Assembly (NCBI GenBank): GCA_938008555.1
Contig: CALLKE010000246.1
Location: forward strand, 1-24,824
From: an uncultured Pedobacter sp.
GTDB lineage: Bacteria; Bacteroidota; Bacteroidia; Sphingobacteriales; Sphingobacteriaceae
Length of the DNA stretch: 24,824 nucleotides
Direction: 5' to 3'
Every line of letters begins with the position of its first letter. Positions within the stretch are counted from its first letter, which is position 1. Position numbers and translations under genes: made by a program. Of this stretch, positions 7,335 through 15,947 are shown one piece after another. The notes under the pieces were generated by a model. It was not told the origin of the DNA. It did no database searches and saw only the letters and a program-made list of their open reading frames with translations.

Positions 7335-10300
7335 CTACTTTCTCAATTTGAAGTAACCTTTGAAGGTATTCAACTTACCATTGTCATAGAATGTGAGTAA
7401 GTAGTAATAGATGCCATCCTCTAGTTCAGCTCCTGAGCTTGCTTTTCCTGTGAAAAGAACTGTCTGGTTATTATAGCCATGAGCTTTAAACACGGCTTCT
7501 CCTTTTCTATTTGCGATGATAAGCTCATTGTTTGGATATTTTGAAATGTTTTGTATCTCAAACAAATCATCAAGCCCATCGCCATTTGGAGAAAACGCTT
7601 TTGGCACAACTATTTGATCAGCAGCATCTACCGTTGGACTAGTAACACTTTCAGGTACAAATGTAGTTGGCGTAACAGCAGGAATCTCCGTCATCAACAT
7701 ACTACTACTGATCGTGATTAACTGGCTAACAGTAGTTGAGTAGTAATCAGCATCCCCCGCAGATCTTGCAGTCAAAGTCACTGTACCGACACTAACCGCG
7801 TGAATTACACCCGTGCTTGTGTTCACCGTTGCTGAGCCACTACCGCCTGTAATTGAGTATGTGATCACCCCACCACGACCATATGTTGCCGATGTAGTTA
7901 CCACAGCTGTTAGATTACTGTTCACAACCATGTGATTAGCTGAAGTAATCTTAAGCGTTGGAGTAGCCTGCACAATTGTAACCACTTGAGTAGTTGTAGC
8001 CGAGTTATAATCAGCACTTCCTGCAGCAGTAGCTTTTAAAGTTACTGTACCATGTTGAACCGCACTAATGACACCTGTTGTTGCATTTACAAAGGCTATA
8101 CCTGTAGTTCCATTTGTGATACCGTAAGTGATTGCACCTCCACCAGATACAGTAGAGGTGGCCGCAGCAGTAAGCATACCATCTACAGGTACTGCATTTC
8201 CGGAAGTAATTGTTAGCGTTTGCGAGCCCTTTCCAACTGTCACTAACTGACTTGCAGTTACTGCATTATAATTAGCATCGCCTGTAGAGCTTGCCGTTAA
8301 TGTTACAGTACCGGCATGAACTCCTTTAATAAATCCCGTAACTGGGTTTATCGTAGCAGAACCACTGCCGCCAACAATCGCAAAGGTAATTGTTCCACCG
8401 CTGCTGATTGTAGCTGTTGTAGTGACTGTAGCTGTCAAACTAGTGCCAACTGTTAATCCACTAGGTAAAGTGATTGTCACAACTGGTGTACCCTTGCTGA
8501 TTGTAATTACTTGACTTACACTAGCTGCGTTATAATCACTATCGCCAGCTGAGCTTGCTACTAAGGTTACATCACCAAGGCTAATGCCAGTAACCAAACC
8601 ACTATCAGAATCTACAGTTGCGGAACCACTGCCTGCAGTAACGGCAAATGTAATCGCTCCACCACGACCATTTGTCGCTGTTGTAACTACTGTTGCAGTA
8701 AGTGTGTTACCTATGTTTAGGCTATTAGATGAGGTAATTGTCAAGATCGGTGTAGTCATTGATATAGTGAGGTCTTGACTGGTAGTGGCTGGATTATAAT
8801 CATTATCACCAGCTGAGCTTGCTACTAGGGTTACCATACCTGCACTAATACCCGTAATCAATCCACTATTAGCATCTACTGTCGCAGAGCCACTGCCACC
8901 AACAATCGCAAAGGTAATTGCTCCACCTCGACCATTCGTTGCTGTTGTTACTACTGTTGCTGTAAGCATACCATCGACACTTAAACTATCAGCTGAAGTA
9001 ATCGTCAAGATCGGTGTAGTAGCTAATATAGTAAGCGCTTGACTGGTAGTGGCTGGACTGTAATCACTATCACCTGCTGAACTAGCTACCAGGGTTACGT
9101 TACCTGCACTAATACCGGTAATTAATCCACTACTAGCATCCACTGTTGCGGAGCCACTACCACCGGTAATTGCAAAGCTAATGGCTCCGCCGCGGCCACC
9201 GGTCGCTGTCGTTACTACTGTTACTGTGAGCGTGCCATCAACGTTTAAACTATCACCTGAAGTAATTGTCAAAACTGGAGTACTTTGAGATATTGTCAAT
9301 AATTGACTTGTACTAGCTGGAGCGTAATCACTATCGCCTGCTGAACTCGCTACCAAGGTCACATTACCTGCACTAATACCAGTGATCAAACCACTACTAG
9401 CATCTACCGTCGCTGAGCCACTGCCTGCAGTAATTGCAAAGCTAATTGCTCCACCGCGACCATTTGTTGCTGTCGTTACTACTGTTGCGGTGAGCGCGCC
9501 ATCAACATTTAAACTATCAGCTGAAGTGATCGTTAAAACAGGAGTAATTGATGAAATATTTAAATTTTGGCTTGTAGTAGCTGAATTGTAATCGCTATCA
9601 CCCGCTGAACTCGCTACCAAGGTCACATTACCTGCACTAATACCGGTAATTAATCCACTACTAGCATCCACTGTTGCGGAACCGCTACCACCGGTAATTG
9701 CAAAGCTAATTGCTCCGCCGCGGCCACCGGTCGCTGTCGTTACCACTGTTGCTGTAAGCGTACCATCGACACTTAAACTGTCAGCTGAAGTAATCGTTAA
9801 AACAGGAGTAATTGATGAAATATTTAAATTTTGGCTTGTACTAGCTGGATTGTAATCGCTATCACCCGCTGAACTCGCTACCAGGGTCACATTACCTGCA
9901 CTAATGCCAGTGATCAAGCCGCTAGTAGCATCTACTGTTGCTGAGCCACTGCCGCCTGTGATAGCAAAGGTAATTGCTCCACCACGCCCACTAGGTGCTG
10001 TCGTTACCACTGTTGCTGTAAGCGTACCATCTATAGATAAGCTATTAGCCGAAGTGATCGTCAAAGTTGGCGTTATAGCTAATATGGTAAGCTCTTGAGT
10101 TATGATAGCTGCGTTATAATCGTTATCACCAGTTGAATTAGCAACCAAGGTTACAGTTCCAGCACCAATACCAATAAGTAAGCCTGTATTTGGATCTACT
10201 GTTGCAGAACCACTACCTCCAGTGATAGCAAAATTCATTGATCCACCACGACCAAAAGTGGCAGTTGTTACTACGGCAACCGTTAAAGAATCACCTAAAC

Positions 10301-11237
10301 TTAAACTATCAGCTGAAGTGACCGTCAAAGTTGGAGTATTTTGACCGATCGTGATTAATTGAGTAGCTGAAGTTGGATTATAATCAGCATTTCCAGCAGA
10401 AGTAACTGTTAAAGTCACTGTACCAGCACTAAATGCATTGATCAAACCATTTTGATTCACAATAGCAGCACCAACACCATTTTCCATTGAATAGTTCAAA
10501 GTACCAATATCATGACTTGCTGTAGTCGTTACTGCTATAACCAACGCACCATCTACATTCATCATGTTAGATGATATAATAGATAAACTTGGAGTAATAG
10601 CAGATATACTCAAATCTTGGCTAGCACTTGCTGACCTGTAATCACTATCACCCGCTGAATTTGCAATTAAGGTCACGTTACCAGCACTAATAGCTGTAAT
10701 TAAACCACTAGTAGCATCTACTGTTGCAGAACCACTACCTCCTGAAGTAATTGCAAAAGTAATTGCTCCTCCACGACCATTCGTTGCTGTTGTAACCACT
10801 GTTGCGGTAAGCATACCATCCACAGGTAATGTGTTACTCGAAGTAACAGTTAATATTGGGGTAGCTTGAGCAATGGTAATATCCTGACTCACACTACTTC
10901 CAAAATAATCTGTATCACCTGCCGAGCTCGCTGTTAAGGTGACTATACCAGCACCAATAGCAGTAATTAAACCACTATTGGGATCTACTGTTGCGGAACC
11001 TCCACCAGAACTAATCGAGAAGTTAATTGCACCACCTCGACCTTCAGTAGCACTTGTTACTACTGAAGCTACTTGAGCGCTATCCACAACCATTGCATTG
11101 GAAACTGTAAGTGTTAAAGTTGGTGTAGATTGGCCAATAGTAATTACTGGCTTTGCTTGAACAATCGACAAGATTAACAAGCTGAATAAAGTGCCACAAA
11201 CAACTCTAACAAATCCATTAAGTAATTTTTTTTTCAT
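7335..11237 (-). CDS. Giant secreted Big2/Ig-like repeat protein with T9SS type-B C-terminal domain (1300 aa)
   Basis: The signal peptide is residues 1 to about 28 (MKKKLLNG start, hydrophobic core, VQA). It is similar to that of the 805-aa paralogue (MREKLLNG). Thirteen tandem repeats of 86-89 residues fill positions 38-1179 with no other domain. The consensus is TPVLTITSADSL.VDG, then TATVVTTAT.GRGGAI.FAI, then GGSGSATVD...GLITGIS, and finally AG.VTLVASSAGDSDYN.A.TSQ. Each resembles a Big2-type Ig fold. A Thr/Pro/Val-rich linker leads to the gliding-motility-associated C-terminal domain (about 1208-1300). That domain shows VPKAFSPNGDGLDDLF, IQNISKYPNNE, ANRKGEAVFKAHGYNN, DGIYYY and the basic end KGYFKLRK. 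The protein is expected to be an elongated exported filament, plausibly an adhesin. No PorP/SprF-like partner gene is present in the window. ATG at 11237; terminator downstream at 7230-7278. Confidence 0.92.
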   Translation of the reverse strand: MKKKLLNGFVRVVCGTLFSLLILSIVQAKPVITIGQSTPTLTLTVSNAMVVDSAQVASVVTSATEGRGGAINFSISSGGGSATVDPNSGLITAIGAGIVTLTASSAGDTDYFGSSVSQDITIAQATPILTVTSSNTLPVDGMLTATVVTTATNGRGGAITFAITSGGSGSATVDATSGLITAISAGNVTLIANSAGDSDYRSASASQDLSISAITPSLSIISSNMMNVDGALVIAVTTTASHDIGTLNYSMENGVGAAIVNQNGLINAFSAGTVTLTVTSAGNADYNPTSATQLITIGQNTPTLTVTSADSLSLGDSLTVAVVTTATFGRGGSMNFAITGGSGSATVDPNTGLLIGIGAGTVTLVANSTGDNDYNAAIITQELTILAITPTLTITSANSLSIDGTLTATVVTTAPSGRGGAITFAITGGSGSATVDATSGLITGISAGNVTLVASSAGDSDYNPASTSQNLNISSITPVLTITSADSLSVDGTLTATVVTTATGGRGGAISFAITGGSGSATVDASSGLITGISAGNVTLVASSAGDSDYNSATTSQNLNISSITPVLTITSADSLNVDGALTATVVTTATNGRGGAISFAITAGSGSATVDASSGLITGISAGNVTLVASSAGDSDYAPASTSQLLTISQSTPVLTITSGDSLNVDGTLTVTVVTTATGGRGGAISFAITGGSGSATVDASSGLITGISAGNVTLVASSAGDSDYSPATTSQALTILATTPILTITSADSLSVDGMLTATVVTTATNGRGGAITFAIVGGSGSATVDANSGLITGISAGMVTLVASSAGDNDYNPATTSQDLTISMTTPILTITSSNSLNIGNTLTATVVTTATNGRGGAITFAVTAGSGSATVDSDSGLVTGISLGDVTLVASSAGDSDYNAASVSQVITISKGTPVVTITLPSGLTVGTSLTATVTTTATISSGGTITFAIVGGSGSATINPVTGFIKGVHAGTVTLTASSTGDANYNAVTASQLVTVGKGSQTLTITSGNAVPVDGMLTAAATSTVSGGGAITYGITNGTTGIAFVNATTGVISAVQHGTVTLKATAAGSADYNSATTTQVVTIVQATPTLKITSANHMVVNSNLTAVVTTSATYGRGGVITYSITGGSGSATVNTSTGVIHAVSVGTVTLTARSAGDADYYSTTVSQLITISSSMLMTEIPAVTPTTFVPESVTSPTVDAADQIVVPKAFSPNGDGLDDLFEIQNISKYPNNELIIANRKGEAVFKAHGYNNQTVLFTGKASSGAELEDGIYYYLLTFYDNGKLNTFKGYFKLRK
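7701..11126 (-). repeat. Thirteen tandem 264-bp repeats, central ones nearly identical
   Basis: These encode residues 38-1179. The period is exactly 264 bp in the middle: the string GGAGTAATTGATGAAATATT occurs at both 9541 and 9805. Units 5-9 (8754-10073) are highly similar. Units 6 (9546-9809) and 8 (9018-9281) share long DNA stretches 528 bp apart, for example 9091-9160 against 9619-9688. The outer units (1-4 and 11-13) are more diverged. This is typical of recent tandem expansion in the centre of an array. Confidence 0.95.
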
Positions 11238-11496
11238 ATAAAGTTGGTTTTAAAATTCCACTATTTTATTTATAATAAAATACTTATTCAAAATACTACA
11301 GTCACATAATAGCTTCAAAATCAAAAACTAGAGATCAAACACGGTCTACTATTAGCGGATACTAACATAGTTACTAACAATAATAAACAACTAATAATTA
11401 AATTATATTTTACCAATAACTAAAAACATTTCAGTTTAAATAAAAAATAAACCACAAAAGCTTCATTATCAAACATTTAAATTTAAAAAAGGCATA
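11238..11496. other. AT-rich spacer with presumed promoter of the 1300-aa gene
   Basis: 259 bp of very AT-rich sequence between two same-strand paralogues. It must hold the end of the 978-aa transcript and probably the promoter of the 1300-aa gene. I see neither a strong hairpin terminator nor an exact TAnnTTTG box here. The 8-mer TACTAACA occurs twice, 12 bp apart (11360 and 11372). Confidence 0.5.
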
Positions 11497-14433
11497 TTAT
11501 CTCTTCAACTCAAAATATCCAGCATACTTGCTTGATTTACCATGATCATACAATACAAGGGTGTAATAATATAATCCGCCCACTAGCTCAGCACCTGTAT
11601 TAGATCTCCCAGCAAAAGTCACCGTCTCATTATTATATCCATGCACTTTAAATACAGCTTCTCCACTTCTATTAGCTACGATGAATTCGTTATCAGGATA
11701 CTTTGAAATATTTTGTATATCGAATAAATCGCCTACACCATCTCCATTTGGTGAAAATGCTTCTGGAACAATAATTTGTTGATCAACTAGTTCTCCAGTA
11801 CCTGTATTTATACTAGCAGTATTATCAGAAGTAGTTGTATCTGTTGTTTTCGCTAACGAAAGATTATTTTCTTGTAGAATCGGGTTAAGCATAACGACAG
11901 ATGTCAGTGCAGTGGATTCGATTGCAATCAATTGGCTCGTTGAAGATGGATTATAATCCATATCACCAACTGAACTTGCAATCAAATTGACTGTTCCGAC
12001 ACCAATACCTGTGATTAAACCACTAATGGCATCAACTGTTGCAGAACCACTGCCCGGACTAATTGCAAAATGAATTGCCCCACCCCTACCAAATGTAGCG
12101 GTGGTATTAACAACCGCTGTTAGTGCACCTCCAACTGCCACTGTATTTTTTGAAACAATTGTTAAAGTGGGAGTGCTTGAGTGGACTATAATCACTTTAC
12201 TTATACTAGCTGATGCATAATCCGTATTCCCTGCTGAAGTAATTGTCAGAATAACTGTTCCAGAACTAAAGCCTGTAACTAGACCTGTATTCGCATTCAC
12301 AATTGCAGCACCAGTACCATTGATCATACTATAGCTTATAGCACCTATACCATGGCTCGCAGTAGTTGATATTGTTACCGTCAAAGTACCATCTACTCCT
12401 AAAGTATTCGCAGAAGTAAGTAGCAGCGTTGGAGTACTTCTGCCAATAATAATTGTTTGACTGGCACTAGACGAGTTATAATTTATATTAGCAGCTGAAC
12501 TTGCGATTAAGATCACTGTTCCAGCACCAACACCGGTGATTAAACCAGTCGTCGGATTAATGGTTGCAGAGCCACTGCCCGCAACGATGGAAAAGCTAAT
12601 TACTCCACCTTTACTACCAGTAGCCGTTGTACTTACAGTAGCCGTTAATGTTCCATCAACATTTAAAGTATTCGGTGAAGTAATGACCAAAATTGGCGTC
12701 GTACTCTTACCAACGGTAATAAGCTGACTAGTTGTTGCTCTTGTATAGTTCGTATCACCTGCAGCAGTTACTGTAAGGATAATAGTCCCTGTGGAAATCG
12801 CTTTGATTAAACCTGTCTTTGGATTTACTGTAGCAGAGCCACTTCCAGCGCTAACAGCAAAAGTAATTGGACCGCCTTGCCCCACAGGTGCCGAGGAAAT
12901 CACTGTAGCAGTTAAGGTACCAGACAAGGGTATTATGCTTGCTGAGGTGATCGTAAGCGACTGAGTAACTCTTTGTAAGAAAACAGTTATGTTATTATGT
13001 AGAATATCATTGCCAATCACGATATCAGGTTTACCGTCACCATTTAGATCACCAACAGCTGCACGTAATGAGTGTGTAGATACAAGACTGTTGTTAGTAG
13101 AAAAAGAGAGTGCACCTACTGTAGAAGTATTTTGCAAAATAGGCACCTTTTTATTACCGACGCTTGCTATCACCATATCCGGTTTGCCATCGCCATTGAG
13201 ATCACCGATAGATAAACATCTTGGTGAGCTATGATTACCTGTACTAAAGTCAACCTTCGATGCAAAGTTCAACATCCCACTACTCGACTTATTTAAGAAA
13301 ACGGATGCTGAACAAGAATTTGCAGTTGCTACATCTAACCAAGTATCGCCGTCAAAATCAGCAATCGCTACTGCAATTGGGTGTGCTCCCAATGCCAATG
13401 TGGATGGTCTTGCAAGACGAATGTTACCTATTGAAGAGTTATTGTGAAAGACAGACACATTATAAGAACCATTATTAGACACGACAACATCAGGCTTACC
13501 GTCTTTATCTAAATCTCCAATAGCTACAGCGTCAGGATTGACCCCTGCAGAAAATATTTGAAAACCAGCAAAATTGATCAAACCTAACCTAGATGTATTA
13601 CGCAGTATGTAAACGTTAGCCCAGGTCATTGAACCTGTTATTACTAAATCAGCTTTACCATCACCATCCAAGTCACCTGCATTTATAGCAACTGGATTTG
13701 CACCTGTAATAAAGGTAGCTGCAGTAGCAAACTTTGGAGAAACACCCGACACATGTGTTATGTTACGATATATGGATACCATATTAATACCCGAATTCAC
13801 CGAAGCAATATCGAGCCAACCATCTCCATCAAAATCCCCAATAATAGCTGCGGCATCCCTAAAACTACTTGCTCGACCAAGCACTACAGGTGAACTAAAA
13901 CTAGCAATAGCCAAAGTCGATGTAATCTGATTAGAAAACACCGATACAGTGCCATCACTGTTAGCAACAACAAAATCAGGCTTACCATCGCGGTTCATAT
14001 CACCAATGACCACCTGACGTGTAAAAGTTGAATTATCATTAGTAAATACAGCCCCAGGCCTAAAACTATCATCCCCTATCGGAAAATAAGTAACTACAAA
14101 TGGGCTGGCTGAATTACCAATTAAATTGGTCCCTAAATTGATAACAGAGATACATTGATAGTTTGCTCCAGATGGGACTGTTACGACAAGAGAGGTTGTG
14201 CCAACAACAGATTGTACAATGGCTCTAGCAGCGCCAAAGAATACCACGTTATTAGCTAATGTGGCATTAAATCCTTTACCCATAATCGTAACAGTGGTAC
14301 CAATAGGACCACTTGCTGGGCTAAACGAAGTAAGCACTGGTTGTGCTTGAGCAAATGAAAAAATGAAAAAGCCTAGCAGACTAATGCAAATAACTAGCTT
14401 TCTTAGAGTCCAATAAAGTAAATATTGTTTCAT
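11497..14433 (-). CDS. Secreted IPT/TIG + seven FG-GAP blades + Big2-like repeats + T9SS type-B domain (978 aa)
   Basis: The domains in order are as follows. A signal peptide at 1-30 ends FAQA. An IPT/TIG Ig-like domain (about 32-117) has VLTSFSPASGPIGTTVTI and GKGFNAT. Seven FG-GAP/VCBS repeats (about 135-490) have calcium-type loops starting at D145, D200, D254, D307, D359, D411 and D462, written for example DLDGDGKADLVI and DLNGDGKPDIVI. The spacing is a regular 51-55 residues. Four Big2-like repeats (491-841) follow. A Thr/Ser-rich linker leads to the gliding-motility-associated C-terminal domain (about 885-978), with VPEAFSPNGDGVGDLF and YFELKR. Seven blades match an integrin-alpha-like closed beta-propeller. 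The last two parts are clearly paralogous to the 1300-aa protein. The protein is expected to be exported by T9SS and exposed at the surface; ligand binding through the propeller is inferred. Confidence 0.92.
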   Translation of the reverse strand: MKQYLLYWTLRKLVICISLLGFFIFSFAQAQPVLTSFSPASGPIGTTVTIMGKGFNATLANNVVFFGAARAIVQSVVGTTSLVVTVPSGANYQCISVINLGTNLIGNSASPFVVTYFPIGDDSFRPGAVFTNDNSTFTRQVVIGDMNRDGKPDFVVANSDGTVSVFSNQITSTLAIASFSSPVVLGRASSFRDAAAIIGDFDGDGWLDIASVNSGINMVSIYRNITHVSGVSPKFATAATFITGANPVAINAGDLDGDGKADLVITGSMTWANVYILRNTSRLGLINFAGFQIFSAGVNPDAVAIGDLDKDGKPDVVVSNNGSYNVSVFHNNSSIGNIRLARPSTLALGAHPIAVAIADFDGDTWLDVATANSCSASVFLNKSSSGMLNFASKVDFSTGNHSSPRCLSIGDLNGDGKPDMVIASVGNKKVPILQNTSTVGALSFSTNNSLVSTHSLRAAVGDLNGDGKPDIVIGNDILHNNITVFLQRVTQSLTITSASIIPLSGTLTATVISSAPVGQGGPITFAVSAGSGSATVNPKTGLIKAISTGTIILTVTAAGDTNYTRATTSQLITVGKSTTPILVITSPNTLNVDGTLTATVSTTATGSKGGVISFSIVAGSGSATINPTTGLITGVGAGTVILIASSAANINYNSSSASQTIIIGRSTPTLLLTSANTLGVDGTLTVTISTTASHGIGAISYSMINGTGAAIVNANTGLVTGFSSGTVILTITSAGNTDYASASISKVIIVHSSTPTLTIVSKNTVAVGGALTAVVNTTATFGRGGAIHFAISPGSGSATVDAISGLITGIGVGTVNLIASSVGDMDYNPSSTSQLIAIESTALTSVVMLNPILQENNLSLAKTTDTTTSDNTASINTGTGELVDQQIIVPEAFSPNGDGVGDLFDIQNISKYPDNEFIVANRSGEAVFKVHGYNNETVTFAGRSNTGAELVGGLYYYTLVLYDHGKSSKYAGYFELKR
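11911..12963 (-). repeat. Four Big2-like repeat units of the 978-aa protein
   Basis: These encode residues 491-841 in units of 87-89 residues. Unit 3 is the variant type (TTASHGIGAISYSM, GTGAAIVN, SAGNTDY). It closely resembles unit 3 of the 1300-aa protein (TTASHDIGTLNYSM, GVGAAIVN, SAGNADY), which shows that the arrays share ancestry at the level of single units. Confidence 0.88.
12964..14031 (-). repeat. Seven FG-GAP/VCBS repeat units
   Basis: These encode residues 135-490. Each unit carries a D-x-D/N-x-D-G-x-x-D loop preceded by IGD or VGD and followed by a hydrophobic strand. Two units (starting at D200 and D359) have a tryptophan in the loop (GDGWLD, GDTWLD) where the others have GKPD or GKAD. 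The regular spacing supports a seven-bladed propeller. Confidence 0.85.
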
Positions 14434-15075
14434 AGGTACTTATTTGATAATACGTTTAGATTAACAAACAACTCATGCCATCAATACTGTCCATTCTCTG
14501 AATCAAGATTTCTCTATCTCATAGGACACATGGCACCTATTACCCTTCGCCCATTTCAATGGCGCTTTATACTTTACTTATAGTTTTTAGAAAGATGGCA
14601 GGATATTTTACAACAAGAATTAAATATCAAAATACATGCAATCAGTACTACTTGTGAAAAACCCTCAAATGTTAGAACTAACAAAAAATAATTCACAAAA
14701 TAGTATTGATCTGAGCTACTAGATTAGACTTGTTGGTCACTATCTAACCTAGCATATACAGATTATAAAACATTAATATTTTGATTAATTTTCTCAAATA
14801 AGAAGCAGCTCAATTAAAATGAGCAGCAAAAAATAATTACAAATACTTGAAAAACAAATTATTAAATAATAAAACCCGATCATTCATCGACTAATAATTT
14901 TACGAACTGAGGTTATCCACATTTGTGGATAGCCGATCAGATCATCCGCAAAATCAGCCTAAAAACAATGTTTCATGCAGTTTAATTTGGGTTTTCAAGC
15001 TGTCTTAGCTTCTTTCTTTTGAGAAGATCTTAAAGTCGACATAGCTGCTATAGAAAGGATCATGTATCTATTCTC
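14434..15075. other. 640-bp AT-rich intergenic region
   Basis: Between the 978-aa gene and the HMG-CoA lyase gene, both on the minus strand, I find no credible reading frame. It should hold the promoter of the 978-aa gene and the end of the lyase transcript. The notable content is an AT-dense stretch at about 14740-14905, followed directly by an inverted pair of DnaA-box-like sequences at 14913-14932. A looser DnaA-box match lies at 14653-14661 on the minus strand (TTTTTCACA). A weak near-palindrome TGTTA-GAAC-TAACA lies around 14670-14683. Confidence 0.6.
14911..14934. other. Hairpin of two inverted DnaA-box-like sequences
   Basis: TTATCCACA (14913-14921, plus strand) equals the classical DnaA-box consensus. 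The reverse strand of 14924-14932 reads CTATCCACA, one base off. Together they form a stem of TATCCAC/GTGGATA, extended by GG/CC with one G-T pair, and a 4-base loop ATTT. There is no T run on either side, so an intrinsic terminator is unlikely. Confidence 0.5.
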
Positions 15076-15924
15076 TTATTTAAATACTGAAGATGAAAAA
15101 GCCAACGCTTCCTGCCATTTATTCATATCCAATTTCAAAACCTCACCCTGATCTTTCAGATAACTTATCACATTTTCGGTAGCGATATTTCCAACCAGCT
15201 CATCAGCTGCCATCGGACAACCACCATATCCTTTTAAGGCAGAATCAAAACGTTTACAACCACTTTGATATGCTGCTTCTATTTTTTCCTTCCAATTACT
15301 TGTTAAACTGTGCAAATGAACACCCAAATCTAGCTCGGGAAACTGCTTAGCTAGGTGTGGAAAAATGTATTTGATCTTGTCTGAGCTAGAGACGCCAATC
15401 GTATCAGCAAGAGATAAGATTTGCACACCCCGCTCTGCTAATTGTCCTGTCCAATATTCGAGTAACTCATGGCTCCATTCATCCCCGTAAGGATTCCCAA
15501 AACCCATAGACAAATAAACCACTGCTTTTTTATTGTATTGGCTACAGAGATTCATCATTTCCTCTACCATCACTAATGATTGCTCAATACTCGAATTCGT
15601 ATTGCGCTGCTGAAATGTTTCTGACACTGAAAATGGAAATCCAAGATACGCGATGTGCTCGTATTGAACTGCCTCTTGCACACCACGGAGATTAGCAACA
15701 ATGGCTAATAATTTGGATGACGAAGCAGAAAGATTCAGCTTATTCAAAACAGCTACTGTGTCCTGCATTTGTGGAATAGCCTTGGCTGAAACAAAGCTTC
15801 CAAAATCAATGGTATCAAAACCAACCTGTAACAATAAGTTGATGTACTCGGCTTTGATTTCGGTTGGAATAAATTCGTGTATCCCCTGCATGGCATCTCT
15901 TGGGCATTCAACAAGTTTGATCAT
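15076..15924 (-). CDS. Hydroxymethylglutaryl-CoA lyase family protein
   Basis: The HMG-CoA lyase/HMGL-like aldolase family cleaves HMG-CoA to acetoacetate and acetyl-CoA in leucine and ketone-body catabolism. The protein is a TIM barrel with CPRDAMQG at residues 7-14 (catalytic Arg-Asp pair). GVHLHS (201-206) supplies the metal-binding His pair, and KGYGGCPMA (231-239) holds the active-site cysteine C236, corresponding to the family signature GLGGCPYA. At 282 residues it is slightly shorter than the human mature enzyme. The frame extends to a TTG at 15942, but the ATG at 15924 gives MIKLVECPRDAMQG, the usual beginning for Bacteroidota members, so I chose it. It starts 23 bp after the ndh-like stop and is probably co-transcribed. 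The substrate is most likely HMG-CoA, but a related acyl-CoA cannot be excluded. Confidence 0.88.
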   Translation of the reverse strand: MIKLVECPRDAMQGIHEFIPTEIKAEYINLLLQVGFDTIDFGSFVSAKAIPQMQDTVAVLNKLNLSASSSKLLAIVANLRGVQEAVQYEHIAYLGFPFSVSETFQQRNTNSSIEQSLVMVEEMMNLCSQYNKKAVVYLSMGFGNPYGDEWSHELLEYWTGQLAERGVQILSLADTIGVSSSDKIKYIFPHLAKQFPELDLGVHLHSLTSNWKEKIEAAYQSGCKRFDSALKGYGGCPMAADELVGNIATENVISYLKDQGEVLKLDMNKWQEALAFSSSVFK

Positions 15925-15947
15925 TGTATTTAATTGATTCAATAATT

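Noticed and set aside
7701..11126. Regular direct repeats that could be taken for a CRISPR-like array
   Set aside because: The period is 264 bp, the units are wholly coding in one open frame with protein-level conservation, and there are no short repeats with unique spacers or cas genes.
14911..14934. Inverted repeat read as an intrinsic terminator
   Set aside because: There is no T run on either side, and its arms match the DnaA-box consensus, so I list it as a possible DnaA site instead.
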